A DNA stretch of 64,000 nucleotides from Pomacea canaliculata (taxonomy: Eukaryota; Mollusca; Gastropoda; Architaenioglossa; Ampullariidae). Below are positions 11,701-24,044 of the stretch, piece by piece (position 1 is the stretch's first letter; each line of letters starts with the position of its first letter). The notes under the pieces were generated by a model, which had not been told where the DNA came from, did not search any database, and worked only from the letters and a program-made list of their open reading frames with translations. The stretch covers positions 2,037,525 through 2,101,524 of the forward strand of contig NC_037593.1 of the NCBI RefSeq assembly GCF_003073045.1. The letters run 5' to 3'. The position numbers were made by a program, and so were the translations under genes.

Positions 11701-14700
11701 TTTGTGTTAGAATGGTGTGTAATGTCACCACTTTCTCATTGTGAGTGTGTAATGCACATGATCTGCAGAGAAACTGATTAGTACTCACATCTCCTATTCA
11801 AAAAGAGTGCATTTGTGCATTTTGTGTTCTCTGAAGCAAAAGGGATATTTCAGATTTGTAGAATTTGTGCAGGGTTCTTGTCTAGAAAAGGCAGGTATGT
11901 TCACTGTAAACAGTTGTTCTTGTGGTCTAAAAGATATGACTGAATGTTCTTTTGCTTCTTAATGTAGAGTAATGCTTCCTTGCCTTATGGACTAGAGGGG
12001 GCTAGCTCTCTTCATTTTCATTTCTGCGTTGATCTGTTTTAATTTGAGTGCCCATTGTTTGATCTGCACTTTTTGCCAGCATCTTCCTACTTCTGCTGGA
12101 ATATTGTTTCGGCTGTGACCTTTCTGTTTTTCATCGAAGACTTTCAGCTATATTAGCTGTTGGTCTTTTCTCACTACCTTCAGAATGGTCAAGTTTTTTT
12201 ACTGTGAAAAGGGCTAGCAGACTATGCTTCATCACCGTATATAAGCTAGCCATAGGGTTAACCATCAGCCAGCACCTACTCTCTTCCTGGTGCTGGAGTG
12301 CCACAGCTCCTTATCTGATTCCATTCATTTTGTTATTCAGGGCTTATACAGTGTCATTGCAGTCTGTATAGTCAGATACCACACCAGTACTACCTTGTAA
12401 GAGTGTGTTAGGCATTCCGTGGTCAAAACAGATGGAAGAGGACTGCATTATGGTCTTTGCTATTCTTCCACATTCAAATAATTAAGTAATCATACTTATA
12501 CAGAAATGTAGTGTCACCATTCTTATACTGAAGTATACTGTGATAGTGACAAGGGGTGTTTGTATTTGGGACAGAATTCTGTCATTGATGTAAGTAAGGC
12601 AAAGACCTATAAGGTCAGAAGTCTTTCTTCTACCAAGCTCCATCAACTTGGAACAGATTACACATCAGCTTTTGTCACTGATTCTCTTACCACTTTTTAG
12701 TCCAAACTTAAGACACATTTTTTCAGAACAGAGACTTCACTGTGACCCTGTCCTTACCATGAGTGTGCATAATGTGTGTCTGTATTTACTTTGTTGATGA
12801 GTAGGTGAGTCTGTTGAAGAAGTGTGTCTGTTACATGCGAATGTGGGTGTACGGCATTTGTGATTCTGTTTATATGGATAGGTTGGTGTAACACTTCTGT
12901 AAAGCACTCTGAGCAAATCAATGGAAAAGTTCAATCAAAATGTTTATTATTATTATCATTGATATGGCCAGCAAGTAACACATGCATGTGTGTGCATAGT
13001 TATTTGAGTGTACATGCGAGGTGATGTAATCTATTTATGCTTGAATAAATGTTGATATGTCTGGGTGTGTTTGTGTGCCGATGTGTGTATTGGCATTTCC
13101 TTAATCTGAAGTTTGTTTTTTATGCTGGTTTCTTCTTCAAATATCTTGTCTTTCTTTTGATGAAAATTTTGACTTGTTGTTGTAAAGCACAGTGAGACTG
13201 GCTCTGGTGGAATCATGCTATATGAGCTCACTTATCTTTATTATTATTTCCTTATTGAGATTTAAATTGAAAGCAGAATGTTTGTTCTAATAAAAAAGCA
13301 ATCTTGCTTTTCCTCTTGTATCATCTCTTTTAAGCACTTCTGTAGGCTTTGAGCACTATTGAAGTAATGTGGTGAAATGTTGTTTGCATGGTGAATGTTG
13401 TACAGCCATCACACTTGAGATAACACCTACGTGTCCTTTCAATGGCAACATGTTTGTTTTGTTTTTGTCTTTTGGTTCAAGAGGTCTATATTTTACAACA
13501 AGTTCAGTCATCTGCTTAAAAGATTAAAAACTACAGATGAAACAAACATAACTGTGTTTAATAACAAGAATAAGAAAGATGGCTTGTGAGGATATGTAGG
13601 GAATAACTTTCAGCAACCTATATGATTCATGAAACATTTTTTATTTGAGGTTTTATAAATATAACAGGTTATTAGTCATCTTTTTGATAGGAGTTTTGAA
13701 ATCTGCCTAAAACTATAGGAGCCTATGAATGTGCTTAAACTGACATGGATGATCCTATTTGTAAATATGTTTACAGTGACTGTTATGAGCTCATGGATGG
13801 GCACCGCTTTCGTGTGTTTGCACTGCAGTACAACATTAACTATCCAAATGTCTTTATTTCTGGTGGATGGGATGACACTGTGCAGGTATGAGCAGATTTT
13901 AAGCTGAAATAAATATAAATTATTAAAAATTTCATCAGTTTTTGAGCAATTGTTCCATCTCTTTGAATAATTGTGATTGAAGTATTAGATTCAACAGAAC
14001 AAAACATGTTTCTCAAAGTTGCTCAGAAGCTTACTTGATACTAAAGATACATTTGTGTAGCAACATGTGCTTGCATATAGTATTTTTCTGTCAAGTTTAG
14101 GAACATAATTCTTGTGCAAATTTCTTTTATAACTGCATGGTGTGCTGATGAATGTTTTTACTAACTCCCTGATATCTTCCATGCTTTGTCTCTTAGCACT
14201 CATCTTTGGTTTTAGTTATCTGTTCACCTTCCTATGATCATTTTGATTATCGCCATTGCACTGTGGTTCAGTTTTCTTGCTCAGGATTGTTTTCACTTGA
14301 CGATAATGGTTGTTATTATTATTATTATTTAGCCCAGAAGTATCTTAATCTAAGGCAGGTGGTCTATGGCAAGAAATCTTTGTAAGAAATGGTCGTTTGG
14401 TCTGCTTGGTATAATTATTATGAATAACTGTACTCTTTTTGAGCAACATGATGTGTAGATCTGATGGAAAAATATTAGTCAACGATGACTTTATTTTTAA
14501 ATAAAAGTGTTTTCCTTCTTTTTCATTTTTCAGTACTGGGATGACCGGCAGACACATTCTGTCAAGTGAGGAAATAAATTTTTTTAAAAATCTTTAATAT
14601 AGATTAATTATAAATTTTAAACTTAAAATGTAATTGAGCCCATTGAGTCTTCTGCTGGAGCATGTTGTACTTTTAAAGGGCAATGTCTCACAGGGGAGAC

Positions 14701-16247
14701 TAGAATTTCTCTAAAAATCTGTGAGCTATCATCCCAGAGATTATAGTAAATAATACCTTTAGAAAGGTGAGCTTGGGTCTGATTTAGTTGGACATTTCTG
14801 TGTGGCAGAAAGTTTTGTGGGCCTCACATTTGTGGAGATGCACTGGACATTGACCCAGTACACAACCACATCCTTACAGGGTCTTGGCGTCGATCAGCTG
14901 TGCTGCAGATATGGGACTTTGCCATGGCAGTGAAGATAAAGGATGTTCCTCAAACTCCTATCACTTCCAGTCAGGTGTGTATGTGCATGGATACATGCAT
15001 GCACATGTATGTGTGTGTTCATGGTTGTTGCGGCCCTATGCTCCACTGGGGGTAAATAGGAATAAGAAAAATAAGAAGCACATGGTTGCATGTGCATGTG
15101 CATGTGCATGTAGAGATACTTCTGACGATGTGGTTATCATGCTGATTTGTTTATCTTTGAAATATGTTTATGTGGTACTTATATTTTCCCCATGCCAAAA
15201 TTCATGCAGATATTTAAAGAATAATTTTTAAGGATACAACTCATTTTGCTTCCTGTTATTTTTTAAAATAAAAACTTGTCATTAAAACCAGACACTTGTT
15301 TATTTGGCAGCTGTACTGTGCTCAGTGGCTGGGTAGAGACAGCATCATCTGTGGTGGTAATGACCATAACATGGCTCTGACACTGGACAGGGGCACCCTT
15401 AATGTAAGTGTTCTCATTGTGTGTTTTTGTATATGGTTGTACATTTGTGGGTGCAGAACCATGATCAGGGGCAGGCAGATTAGGCAGCTGTCTAAAGCCC
15501 CATGCTTTTGATGGCTATCAGGGGCCCTGTGCTTTTGATTAAAACTGTGATGATTGTGGCGCGGATGGCCCCACACATGCCCTATATCTTGGGCCTTGCG
15601 TGGGCTAAAAACAGGCCTGCGTGGGTGGGTGTATTTTAGTGTTTAAAATATTTATCAGTTTGATATTTATAAATATATATTAAATACTAAAAAAATAATA
15701 TTCAGTTCCACAGCAGATTTAAGCTGTTCAAGGTTAAGATGTTTGTAATATATATATAGTTATATGTGTGTATGAGAGTGTGCATGTGGGTGTGTGTGTT
15801 ATGTGTGTGTGAGAGAGAGAAAAGAAGTAAGAGTATTCAATTTTCCAAGATCCTCCCTCTACCAACTTTAATTGTTGTATTCCTTGTGCTTTTCCTGGTG
15901 ATAAGAAGCACAAAGAGTCTGACTACATGGTGGGAATCTGCGTTATATATCATATCAATGATCGTGTTCTACAGTAAAAACAATTTTTTTCTATAAAATT
16001 GCTTCAGCCATTGATGGAATAAAAGAAAAATTTAATGGACAAATGAATAAAAATTTCAGTGTCATGCAAATTATTGATTGCAATGCTCTGAAGTTTATCT
16101 CTAACATATTTGTCTTTTTTGCAACAGCCAACTGGAATGTTTGTAGACCTGCCACAGGGTGTCTACTGCATTGACAGTGACCATCAAGGTCAGCATCCTC
16201 GTATAGCTGTTGGTTCCAACCGCTTTATCTATATTCTGCAATGCTGA
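8727..16247 (+). CDS. WD40-type beta-propeller protein, 9 exons, 362 aa
   Basis: Nine exons join in consistent phase: 8727-8875, 9683-9767, 10370-10514, 10780-10969, 13777-13885, 14534-14565, 14809-14974, 15311-15403, 16128-16247 (TGA), giving 362 residues. After a ~50-residue Ser/Thr-rich head the protein reads as a run of WD40-like blades: FTPDGARLAVGLCDGSIKIYD, SGLVKFWH, ISPEGTHFLTAGADPQIHMY, VFISGGWDDTVQYWDDR, HILTGSWRRSAVLQIWDF, DSIICGGNDHNMA, and a closing blade RIAVGSNRFIYIL. Blades are irregular and several lack the terminal Trp-Asp, so the count (six or seven) is uncertain. Such propellers usually serve as protein-interaction platforms. I recognise no orthologue name; no extra domain (F-box, SOCS, NACHT) is visible. 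Intron 4 (2.8 kb) contains LINE remnants. It could be one of the poorly named WD proteins conserved in invertebrates and protists. Confidence 0.9.
9415..9515 (+). repeat. Short interspersed repeat copy A
   Basis: The segment around TGGCCCTAAACTCCACTGGG, followed by a GAATAGGAA core and an AAG-rich tail, recurs at 15015-15085 as GGCCCTATGCTCCACTGGGG plus the same core and A-rich tail. Both copies lie in introns of the WD-repeat gene in the same orientation. They look like 5'-truncated copies of the 3' end of one retroposon family. Confidence 0.5.
11460..12590. other. Intron 4 of the WD-repeat gene, no recognisable content
   Basis: The intron between 10969 and 13777 holds mostly sequence I cannot assign. 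A pair of GCGTTT/AACGCC-type inverted words near 11665 and 11697 may form a weak hairpin. No alternative exon with good splice sites was seen. Confidence 0.3.
12590..12960 (+). mobile_element. LINE 3' end, decayed, in the WD-gene intron
   Basis: Read in broken frames, the plus strand shows the C-terminal motif typical of non-LTR polyproteins: an SxxxAPSxWNxL-like block followed by SKLKTHFFR, at about 12625-12725. It is followed by ~200 bp of 3' UTR ending in GTAAAGCACTCTGAGCAAAT and an ATTATTATTATC tail. Only the 3' end is present, as expected for target-primed truncation, and several stops interrupt the coding part, so it is old. The clade (CR1/L2-like versus another) cannot be fixed by eye. 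Confidence 0.6.
13040..13260 (+). mobile_element. Second non-LTR 3' tail, same intron
   Basis: A segment with TTGTTGTAAAGCACAGTGAG and ending in TTTATTATTATTTCC resembles the tail of the element ending at 12960 but is more diverged. No coding motif is left. It is probably an independent truncated insertion in the same orientation. Confidence 0.45.
15015..15085 (+). repeat. Short interspersed repeat copy B
   Basis: Shares the core GGCCCTATGCTCCACTGGGG, then AATAGGAATAAGAA, with the copy at 9415-9515; it is followed by a short CATGTG micro-repeat. It lies in the intron after exon 7 of the WD-repeat gene. Confidence 0.5.
15465..15615. repeat. GC-rich palindromic block, possible DNA-transposon remnant
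   Basis: Inside an AT-rich intron lies a ~150-bp patch with self-complementary words (AGGCAGCTGTCT, GGGGCCC) and two copies of a GCCCCATGCTTTTGAT / GCCCTGTGCTTTTGAT block about 35 bp apart. The composition break and the GGCAGNTTAGGCAGCTG-like edge resemble termini of non-autonomous DNA transposons, but no second terminus or target duplication was confirmed. Confidence 0.3.
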
Positions 16248-18580
16248 GCAAGGCTGATCAAGTCTCCTATGGTGGTCTGTACAATTTCAGTGACTGCTTC
16301 ACGGAACAAGTTGGTTTTTTTTAACAAAAATGTTGCCATTTTGGGAAGGTCTCTGGCTGGTTTAAAGGGTGATAAATGATGTATTAATGTGGAGTATTTT
16401 ATTCCACTAGGATTCAGCATAACATATTTTACCCTAAAACTTATTCCTGCATCAATGAGCTACTGCTTAAAACACAAGATGCATTGCATTATTTTTCACT
16501 TTAATAAGCATGTACTTTAGATTTATTATTTTTTTTAAATTGATGTGACAATCTAAGAGAAAAATACACATACCAGTTCATCAATTTTTCTTTAGTTAAA
16601 TTCTGGTCAGTCGTGAAGAATTAAAAAAAAATTTTGGTTGGTTCCTTCAATTTCAAAGCATTTATCCTGTTTGTTACTTTTCTTTATATATAGATATATC
16701 ATTAATATGGATTTTGACTTTATAGATACAGTATTTTTACAGAAAAGTAAGAGGGCATAATTAAGCACTCACTTGATAATTCCAAAATTAATATTGACTT
16801 TCTTGAATCAATGGATAATGATGTGGTTTGGTTTCATCCATGGCATAATGTTAGCTTGTCACATTGTCAAGAGACCATGATTTTATGACATCACTGCATT
16901 ATATATATATACACTGTTTTGTTTTCTTCAGTGTACGACATTAGTAGTGACTCATTTAGGCAATGACTGCTCACAATGTTGTAGCATATTTTGTCGAGTT
17001 TGTCAGCTTAACTGCATTTTTCAAATACAAGATTGCAGGTGTCATAAAGTTTTTCTTTGACTATAGACTGCTTTATATATCTGTGTTATAGATTTTTTCA
17101 ACATCAAAGGTCCACACATTTAACAGATTTATGCACTTCATACTGCATTTATCTTTATTGTGAGAATATATTTAATATTCCTTTCAATGATAATAATTCG
17201 TAATAACTGAATAAGAATATGATTTACAGCATGGCTTAAAAGTAGGTCACTTTAAATTTTAGTTTAAATGGTTAAAACACAAATTAAGATTTTGGACATA
17301 TCAAAGGTGGAGGTGCAATGAAAGATTAATACAAGTGTCAGATCAGGTGTATATAAAAATTAATTTGGACATTTTTTTAAATGGCACTTTAGTATCAGAT
17401 ACTGGTTACTGCATTGTAAAGGGCATAACATTTACAATAAACAGACTCAGCCATTAATGTTTACTCAGAAAAAGGAGGAGGAGGAGTAAAATTACTACTT
17501 GCTTTGTACATTTTTGTACAGTTTTGTACAGTGCATCAAGCTGAGCACTGGTCAATAATAAGCTTTTATCTGCAACTGCAGGCTCACTGCAACTTTTTTC
17601 AAATAAACTTTGTGCTATATTTTGCTCTTGTTTTTTCAATAATACTTGCTTTTGTTTCTTTTTTTCGCCAATGGCTTGTGAAAATCTTGCATCAGTTAAG
17701 ATCCTGTAGTCTTTACTGGATTAGGACCAGAACTTCCCAGAGAACTTGGATTGTTGAAGACAGGTTTGAAATCTGAAAAGAATATTGCAAAAAACACCAT
17801 AAGATGTTAAACAATCATAAAGCAGAATGAAATTTCACAAGCATGATTAATGATTAACTTCAGGTTTTCTATTATTTCACATTATTTTTATTTTTAAATA
17901 TTTTCTGTGCATGCACACAACTGTACATAATTACCCGTCACATCTTGGATGGGTTTTAGTTGCTCTTATTTTATGTGTGCATAGTTTTTTTTTCACATTG
18001 TATATCTCCAGACTATTAACTACAGATATAGAGACATAAACAAGATATTCTGTAGCGATACGTTGATGTATCAGTGTATTGTATATGTCCAGACTATTAA
18101 CTGATACAGAGACACAAACAAAATATTCTGTAATGATACATTGATGTATCAGTGTACAGTCAATGTATAAGATGAAGAAAGGAGTAGCTTCATACTTCTC
18201 TTTCCAAATGATTCATCAAACTGGCTTGGCCCAAATCCTGTAACAGAATATTTGCTTGTGTCTATATTGTATACGAATGTGTATTCATGTATATAAGAGG
18301 ATAATTTGGATGTAGATTAATATTGAGACATCCAACTATGGATGATAAAGATATATATTTGAGTGCTTTATTCAGTTTACAGTATCCAGCCTGAATGAGT
18401 AGGATTGAATATTTTAAGAGCCTTTTAAGAGTCTAAACAATTTGGATAAAGACTTTGACAAGACACTGTAACAAACCAACAAAGTGTAACAAAGTGCGTT
18501 TGTTTCCACATAAGAGGTTGTGGCTTTTATCAACTATAATTTTCAATGCCCAAAAGCTGTGGAAGGGTAGACATGATTGA
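16248..18580. other. 3' UTR of the WD gene and convergent intergenic DNA
   Basis: No exon is visible. AATAAA at 17436-17441 is a candidate plus-strand poly(A) signal, 1.2 kb after the WD-gene stop. The next gene is on the minus strand, so this is a tail-to-tail interval. It contains the 81-bp dimer listed separately. Confidence 0.45.
17998..18160 (+). repeat. 81-bp tandem dimer
   Basis: Two copies of an 81-bp unit stand head to tail (about 17998-18079 and 18079-18160). Both contain CCAGACTATTAACT, then a GAGACA-AAACAA-ATATTCTGTA block, then GATGTATCAGTGTA. They differ at roughly a tenth of positions, so the duplication is not very recent. Confidence 0.75.
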
Positions 18581-18587
18581 ATTCTTT

Positions 18588-18593
18588 TTTATT
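18588..18593 (-). terminator. Candidate poly(A) signal of the secreted-protein gene
   Basis: AATAAA on the minus strand lies about 99 bp beyond the stop codon at 18692, in a T-rich (plus strand) context. Confidence 0.5.
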
Positions 18594-18691
18594 TTTTTTT
18601 TAAATATGAAAAGCCGATCCTATCATATTCTAGGACGTAACAACGTTTACGAGAATTTCCCAGGACAAATTATCTAAACTATGGCACAGAA

Positions 18692-20696
18692 TCAATCAAA
18701 ATGACATTGGAGGGACTTGACCGGTTTACCACCTCGGGTCATTTTTAGGAGCTCTGAGACTGAGGGAGGGTCAGAAGATTTCTGGTTGAAGAAGTTGGAC
18801 CCAGCAGGGCTGGGTTGGAATTGTGAACCTAAATTCGGCGTACCTCCAGAAGGGTTGAAGATGCCGTTGTTCCTGTTGTTGTTGTTGTTGGCACGGTTGG
18901 TGCCGTAGTTGAAGAAGCTGCCTCCTGGGTTACCTCCAAATGGAGCGTTATAGACTGGCTTATATCTGTTGTCTCCCTGCGAAGCAAGGTTCCCGTTTGC
19001 TTGATTTCCTCGTTTAGAGAATGGCGAGACTGTATCATCAAAAGGGTTCCGGAATCCCGGAGGTCGCGGCTTATTGCTGTTGGCACCTGACCCTACTCCA
19101 GGAGCGCCTTCAAGTAAGGAATTTCCAAAGTCTAAGAAGTCCAGCGGATTTTTTTTTCCAGACGATCCACTAGCGTCCGTACCAGAAGTCTGTTCCTTTG
19201 GAATGGATGCTGGCAAGCTTTGTGGCTGGAGAGCATTCGCCGAGCTAGGGTCCAGGTTGGATGAAGAAACGGGCGGAATATTATGGTTCGGGTCTGCTGG
19301 AAGAGGCTGAGATTTGTCCCCAATGGAGACTGGGTCAGGATTTGTGTTAGACAACGAAACAGAACTTGGACCGGTCTGCGGCGTATACTGACCTGATGCC
19401 CTCGGGCCAGAAGGGAAACTTCCGCCTGAAACCGGTTTCGATTGTGACCCTGAACCACCTCCAGAAAAAGGCTGAAAGGTAAAAACAGCAAAGATAACAC
19501 GACTGTGAATAAAGGTATCTGAATAAAATTCATAGACGAAACATAAAATTCACAATAAAACCAAGAGTGTGTAAACGAGAAACGGCTAAGTTTCCCTATT
19601 GTAAACACCTTCCCAGTACTTACCCTACGTCGACGGTTGTTTGGTGTGCCAGGATTCAGGTTACTGAAAAGGTTGTCGAGACTATCAAAATTGCCAAAGT
19701 TTGCGCTTGGATTTCTGCCATTGAATTTGCCGAAATCGAAAGGGTTTGGCTGACCGCCACTTTTGTTGTTGTTTGCAAAGAGATTCCCATCGCTCAGCAG
19801 GTTGTTCTGGAGCAAATCTAGGTTGAGTCCCTTGCCAATATCTTCCAGAGGCGGCCCGCAGCTGGAGCGACAGGAGTACACGTTGCCGTCCTGCGGATCC
19901 GTGCATTCGCAGTAATAGCCACCGCTATACGTCTTGCAGAGTGTTTCTGACAAACCACATATAATATTCATGTCTTCTCACACTCCGTGTACGACGCTCA
20001 CACGATATCTTTTTTGAAGAATTACAACTAATATTTTTTAAAGAACTTAATTGGTTGGCTAGAGTACGTATTATTCTTTATCAAGCAACAAAGATAATGT
20101 TTTTTTGAACAAAATACAATATGAAGCTGGTGTGTTGTTATTTTGAGAGGTTTCACGAGTGCAGATATGTGTGTGTGTGTGAGAGAGAAACAGTTGTACA
20201 TACTCTGATAGTCCTTGTACTTGGTTTCAATGTCATTGCAGATGGAGCTTTGGACCACGAGCTTGGCAGGCAAGGTCATAGGTTCGGTAGGGGTGCAGAT
20301 TTTGTCTGCGGATGGTGGCTTGCATATCTTGCACGGCTGTCCGTCTGTTAGTAACCCAGCACGTGACACAGGTCGTTAAACAGCGAAGTCATCAGAATCC
20401 CCTTGCCCCCTCACACATTTTAAATTGTTAATACTCGATTGTGCCTATAGTTGACCTCTTGACGGTAGGGACGATTTTTCTTCAATTGATGACAATCCTC
20501 TGCTACAGTCTATTCTTTTGCCATTCACTCCAATCATCTAAAGAGATTATAATTACACAACACACCAGGAGCCATAATACTTTACATCTTTACTTTACAT
20601 TGAAGTAGAACGATTAAATAAAGAATATTGTTAACAAAACTTACAAGATGATCTGCAGACTGTCACTAGTAAAACGGCCAGAAGTGGGTACCGCAT
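18692..20696 (-). CDS. Predicted secreted Cys-rich / Asn-Gly-Pro-rich protein, 4 exons
   Basis: Exons 20696-20645, 20344-20204, 19946-19624 and 19471-18692 (stop) join in phases 1, 1, 0 and give about 431 residues. Exon 1 encodes a signal-peptide-like MRYPLLAVLLVTVCRSS; further in-frame ATGs lie just upstream (20714, 20723, 20729), so the exact start is open. Mature residues 18-110 hold a Cys-rich head with CKIC, an isolated IC pair, then LCKTYSGGYYCEC and YSCRSSC: ten cysteines, likely disulphide-bonded. From about residue 110 the protein turns low-complexity, rich in Asn, Gly, Pro, Ser and Phe (DLLQNNLLSDGNLF, GGNPGGSFFNYG, an NNNNNRNN run) with an RRRR stretch at the exon 3 end that might be a cleavage site. 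This layout resembles extracellular-matrix or shell-matrix proteins, but I recognise no family. No transmembrane segment follows the signal. Confidence 0.75.
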
Positions 20697-20729
20697 TCTG
20701 CAGAAAGGTAACATGGTTAACATTTCCAT

Positions 20730-23700
20730 TTCTTCAACTAAAAATGCTTTGAATGCTGGAGTCTATATCTATGTTAACGATTACCTGCGAACTGCTTGTA
20801 TAATGAAATAGGTATGCTGGATTTAATAATAATAATAAAACACGTATATAATACATATTTGGGTTAGTAAGGTCAATAAGCATTAACAAAAAGTACAGCA
20901 TAAACAGTCACCTAGTTTGCAAACTACAGAAAGAAGAAGAAGAAAAAAAAAGAGGCTAAGGCAGCGAAAGAATGATGATGAGAAAAGTTCACCAGCTGCT
21001 GGAGGTATTCACGAAAGAAACTGGTCTTACGGCTAGCTTGAAAAGCCTGGCTGTCAGGTGGAATGCAATTAAAAGGTATAGAGACAACATAAATACTCTG
21101 CTTTTAGTAACTGGACCTTCGCCACTCACCAGCTAGGTATCAATAAAACTTTTTGTATTCTTATTCTCATACAGTTAAACTTCTCGGCGATTTCATTCAG
21201 ACTGGAACGGAGGAGGTTAGAGCTGGTACAAACAGCAGAAGGAAGCAGGGGCTAGTAAGCTTTAAAAGGGTGGACGAAAGCAAAACAGTGGGGAATTTAT
21301 GATGAAGCTTTGTAATATGCAAACCACAAATATATTCTCGTCCGTCGAAAGGGAGAAGTCTTTGAAATGGAGACAGTACAAACGTTTTATTGATCTCATT
21401 CTTTATTCATGTTTATTCAGCTGACGTGGACCCTCCCGCTGGATATCCATGGCAAGTTTAGGTTTTAACCACAAAGATACTGCACAGAACAGTAGGGGCC
21501 ATACTTATAGTATCTTCATAAAACTGAGTTGAGCCGGTGTGTGTATTCAAGTACTTTATTTTTCTATCAGCCGGCTAGTAGCTACTTATTTTTAACTTAA
21601 CGACTAATCATCGCCATCATAGTCATTTATCATTTTATCTTCCCTGGCTCTAAGTGTCCTTCATGTCAAGCCAGGATATATTTGTCTTCACATTTTGAGT
21701 CCCTGCTTGAAGAGTAACGCTGAGGTAGTTGAAATATTTAAAGCTGAATTTGTAAAAGTAGTCCCATTGATATTTTGAGGACATGACATCGAATACAATG
21801 CCCTGCTTTCAAAATTTTGCTTTTACTTTCAAGGCAGAGGCAAGAAATTGTTCTAACATTTTAGAATATATCAAGTATTATATAAATTTTCAGGAAAAAA
21901 AGGTTTCTCACTATTCATACCACAGCATAACGAAACATATTCTTTGAAATGCAGAGTTCGTAAGTTTTGATGGCATGTAAATTAAAAACATGTAAGTTTC
22001 TAAAAATATAACTAATAAATATTATCACCGATAAAGTAAAAGCTACAATCATTAAAGTAGTAATGGATACTTTGCTTTGACAATTTTAGCGGAGCAAAAG
22101 CTTAGCAATGTTAGTCAGGGGAGCCATGCCCCTACTGAAGGTTTGTTAGTGCTCACGAAACTGATCTTCGCCGACATCCAGCTGGACAGACCCAAGACCG
22201 ATGTAGAAATGGAGGCGATATTGCCAAGGAAATCACGGGGTTCAATGGCTCTAAGGATGAAGACTTACCTGCTCATTTAGCCTACACGGCTGCTAGTTTC
22301 CAGCTAGAAGATTAGTTGTTTCTTTAGGGGCTGGTACGTAGCTAGAAGCACGTCCAGACCGTTGAAGATGTCCACCAGTCGACTGCAGCAGCCACAAGCG
22401 GACCCGGCGTTTTACAGCGCCTCGTGCAGGAGGTCGAGCCGTCTCGCGCAGCTACAGCGTCACTAGACCGTGAAGCAGTCTCTTTCCTCCAGGTGTCAGC
22501 ATGCAGCAAGACTCCCCTAAACATGGTCACAAAATTTAACTGCGCGAAAGCCCCAATTTTTCGTGATTCATAACAAAGTGTTGACTTTTTAGCTTCAGAT
22601 ATTAGATAACCTGCAAGGTACAACAGGACGACGGGGTGGCTGAACATTGTGTTTGAACAAACCCAGGTGACAGCCAAGGTGATGCAAGTGCATGCGGTGA
22701 AAGTTTTGTTGGATGTTTTAGCTTGAATAAATAGAATAATCATATGTATAAGTGCCACATCATCAGCAGTACTCTGGAGCTGGTATTTCCCCCTCCTGAA
22801 AACAAAAGAACGCTCAGGAAAGATAACAAGAGTTAAGGTATTTGCTCCCGCTGCGTATTTTTAGCACATCTCCCCTGTTTATGCACTTCCCCTACCTCAC
22901 AAAAAATTGCTTTCAGCATTACCGCATATATCTTAATTTCAAATCCGAGGTTAGGGAAAGGGGAGAGGTATAGGAGTGTGTGTGTGTGGGAGGAAATGTG
23001 GTTGGGGTGGGTGATGACGGCCGGTGCTGAAAGACAAAAACATCTCCCCCACTATGAGAACAACCAATAATAAGACTTATAACAAAGCTGTTTTGATCGT
23101 CGCATTTAACTTTTAAAATCTTATTTCCTTACTCTCTTCGCCTTTTGAGTTGCAAATATATTTAGAGTTGTTTTCAATGCCACGTCATGCTCAGTGAATA
23201 CGCTGGCAAAAATCTCTTAAAGTATTATCTCACATACACCTCACTAGTTTCAACTTTGAGAAACTTTACTTCTCCACAGCAGCATGAATCAGCCCGGTCA
23301 TTGCAATGCTCATGACACTAGAATACCTACTAAGTTATGATATGTAAAAACACTATCCTTTCACCACTTATAGATATATCCAATTTCTGTGCATTCTTCC
23401 TTAAAGGCGAAGATGGAGGGGGAGGGGCAGAAGAAGAAACATTGTTTTCAATCCAGTTCTCTTGTGATGGTTACCGCTTATGCAGCGATCTCGTGAAGCA
23501 GCTATAAAGTAAAACAACTAAATTTTAACAGACACTATAAATAAACATGATGTTGCCCATCCTTTGAGGACAGCAAGCAGCTGTTAAAAGATGTAAGGAA
23601 AACAGTACGCTCTGACTATCGGAGATTACAGATGCTTGCATATCTGCATGTAAGGAAGACTTATAGCCAGGTGCAGGTGTTGCGGGGAAGTGCGGCAGGA

Positions 23701-24040
23701 TGATTCAGGCTGGTCGGACGGTGTTTAGGTGGATTTTACCAACTGTTTTATTGTTCCCAACATACAACACTTCAGACGCACGAGTCCCACGTAAATGGCA
23801 GCCAAAACATGGGGTTATGAATGCTTTTGTTGTCAAAGGAAAAAGAAAGCATCGGTCGGACGCCATTTTGTGTCTCATCTTGCAACGGTGCAAACAAATG
23901 TTGGAGTATGCGCTTGCACGTTATCTATTCCTACCGCAGTGAGCAGTCAAGTTAACAGACGTGGAAAGAAAGACACAATATTTTCCTTATTTTGTGTTCA
24001 AATAAGTGGGTGGCACATTTTTTCTGTTTATAATTTTCTT
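20730..24040. other. Intergenic DNA, mostly featureless
   Basis: Contains an ATT-type microsatellite near 20826 and a poorly supported minus-strand exon candidate at 22342-22787 (listed separately). Otherwise no exon, RNA gene or clear transposon was seen on either strand. Confidence 0.4.
22342..22787 (-). CDS. Isolated exon candidate with hydrophobic segments
   Basis: A textbook acceptor (TTCTTTTGTTTTCAG, plus-strand ~22795) opens a frame of about 148 codons ending at 22342. The first ~65 residues contain two hydrophobic stretches, VALIHMIILFIQA and ITLAVTWVCSNTMFSHPVV, that could be membrane helices. The later part looks random. No partner exon was found up- or downstream, and composition after residue 70 is not protein-like, so this may be chance, or a decayed receptor fragment. 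Confidence 0.22.
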
Positions 24041-24044
24041 GTAC

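Noticed and set aside
19132-19971. 279-codon minus-strand open frame over the secreted-protein gene
   Set aside because: It reads straight through the intron between 19624 and 19471 and changes to the wrong frame after it; the spliced model is consistent in phase and composition.
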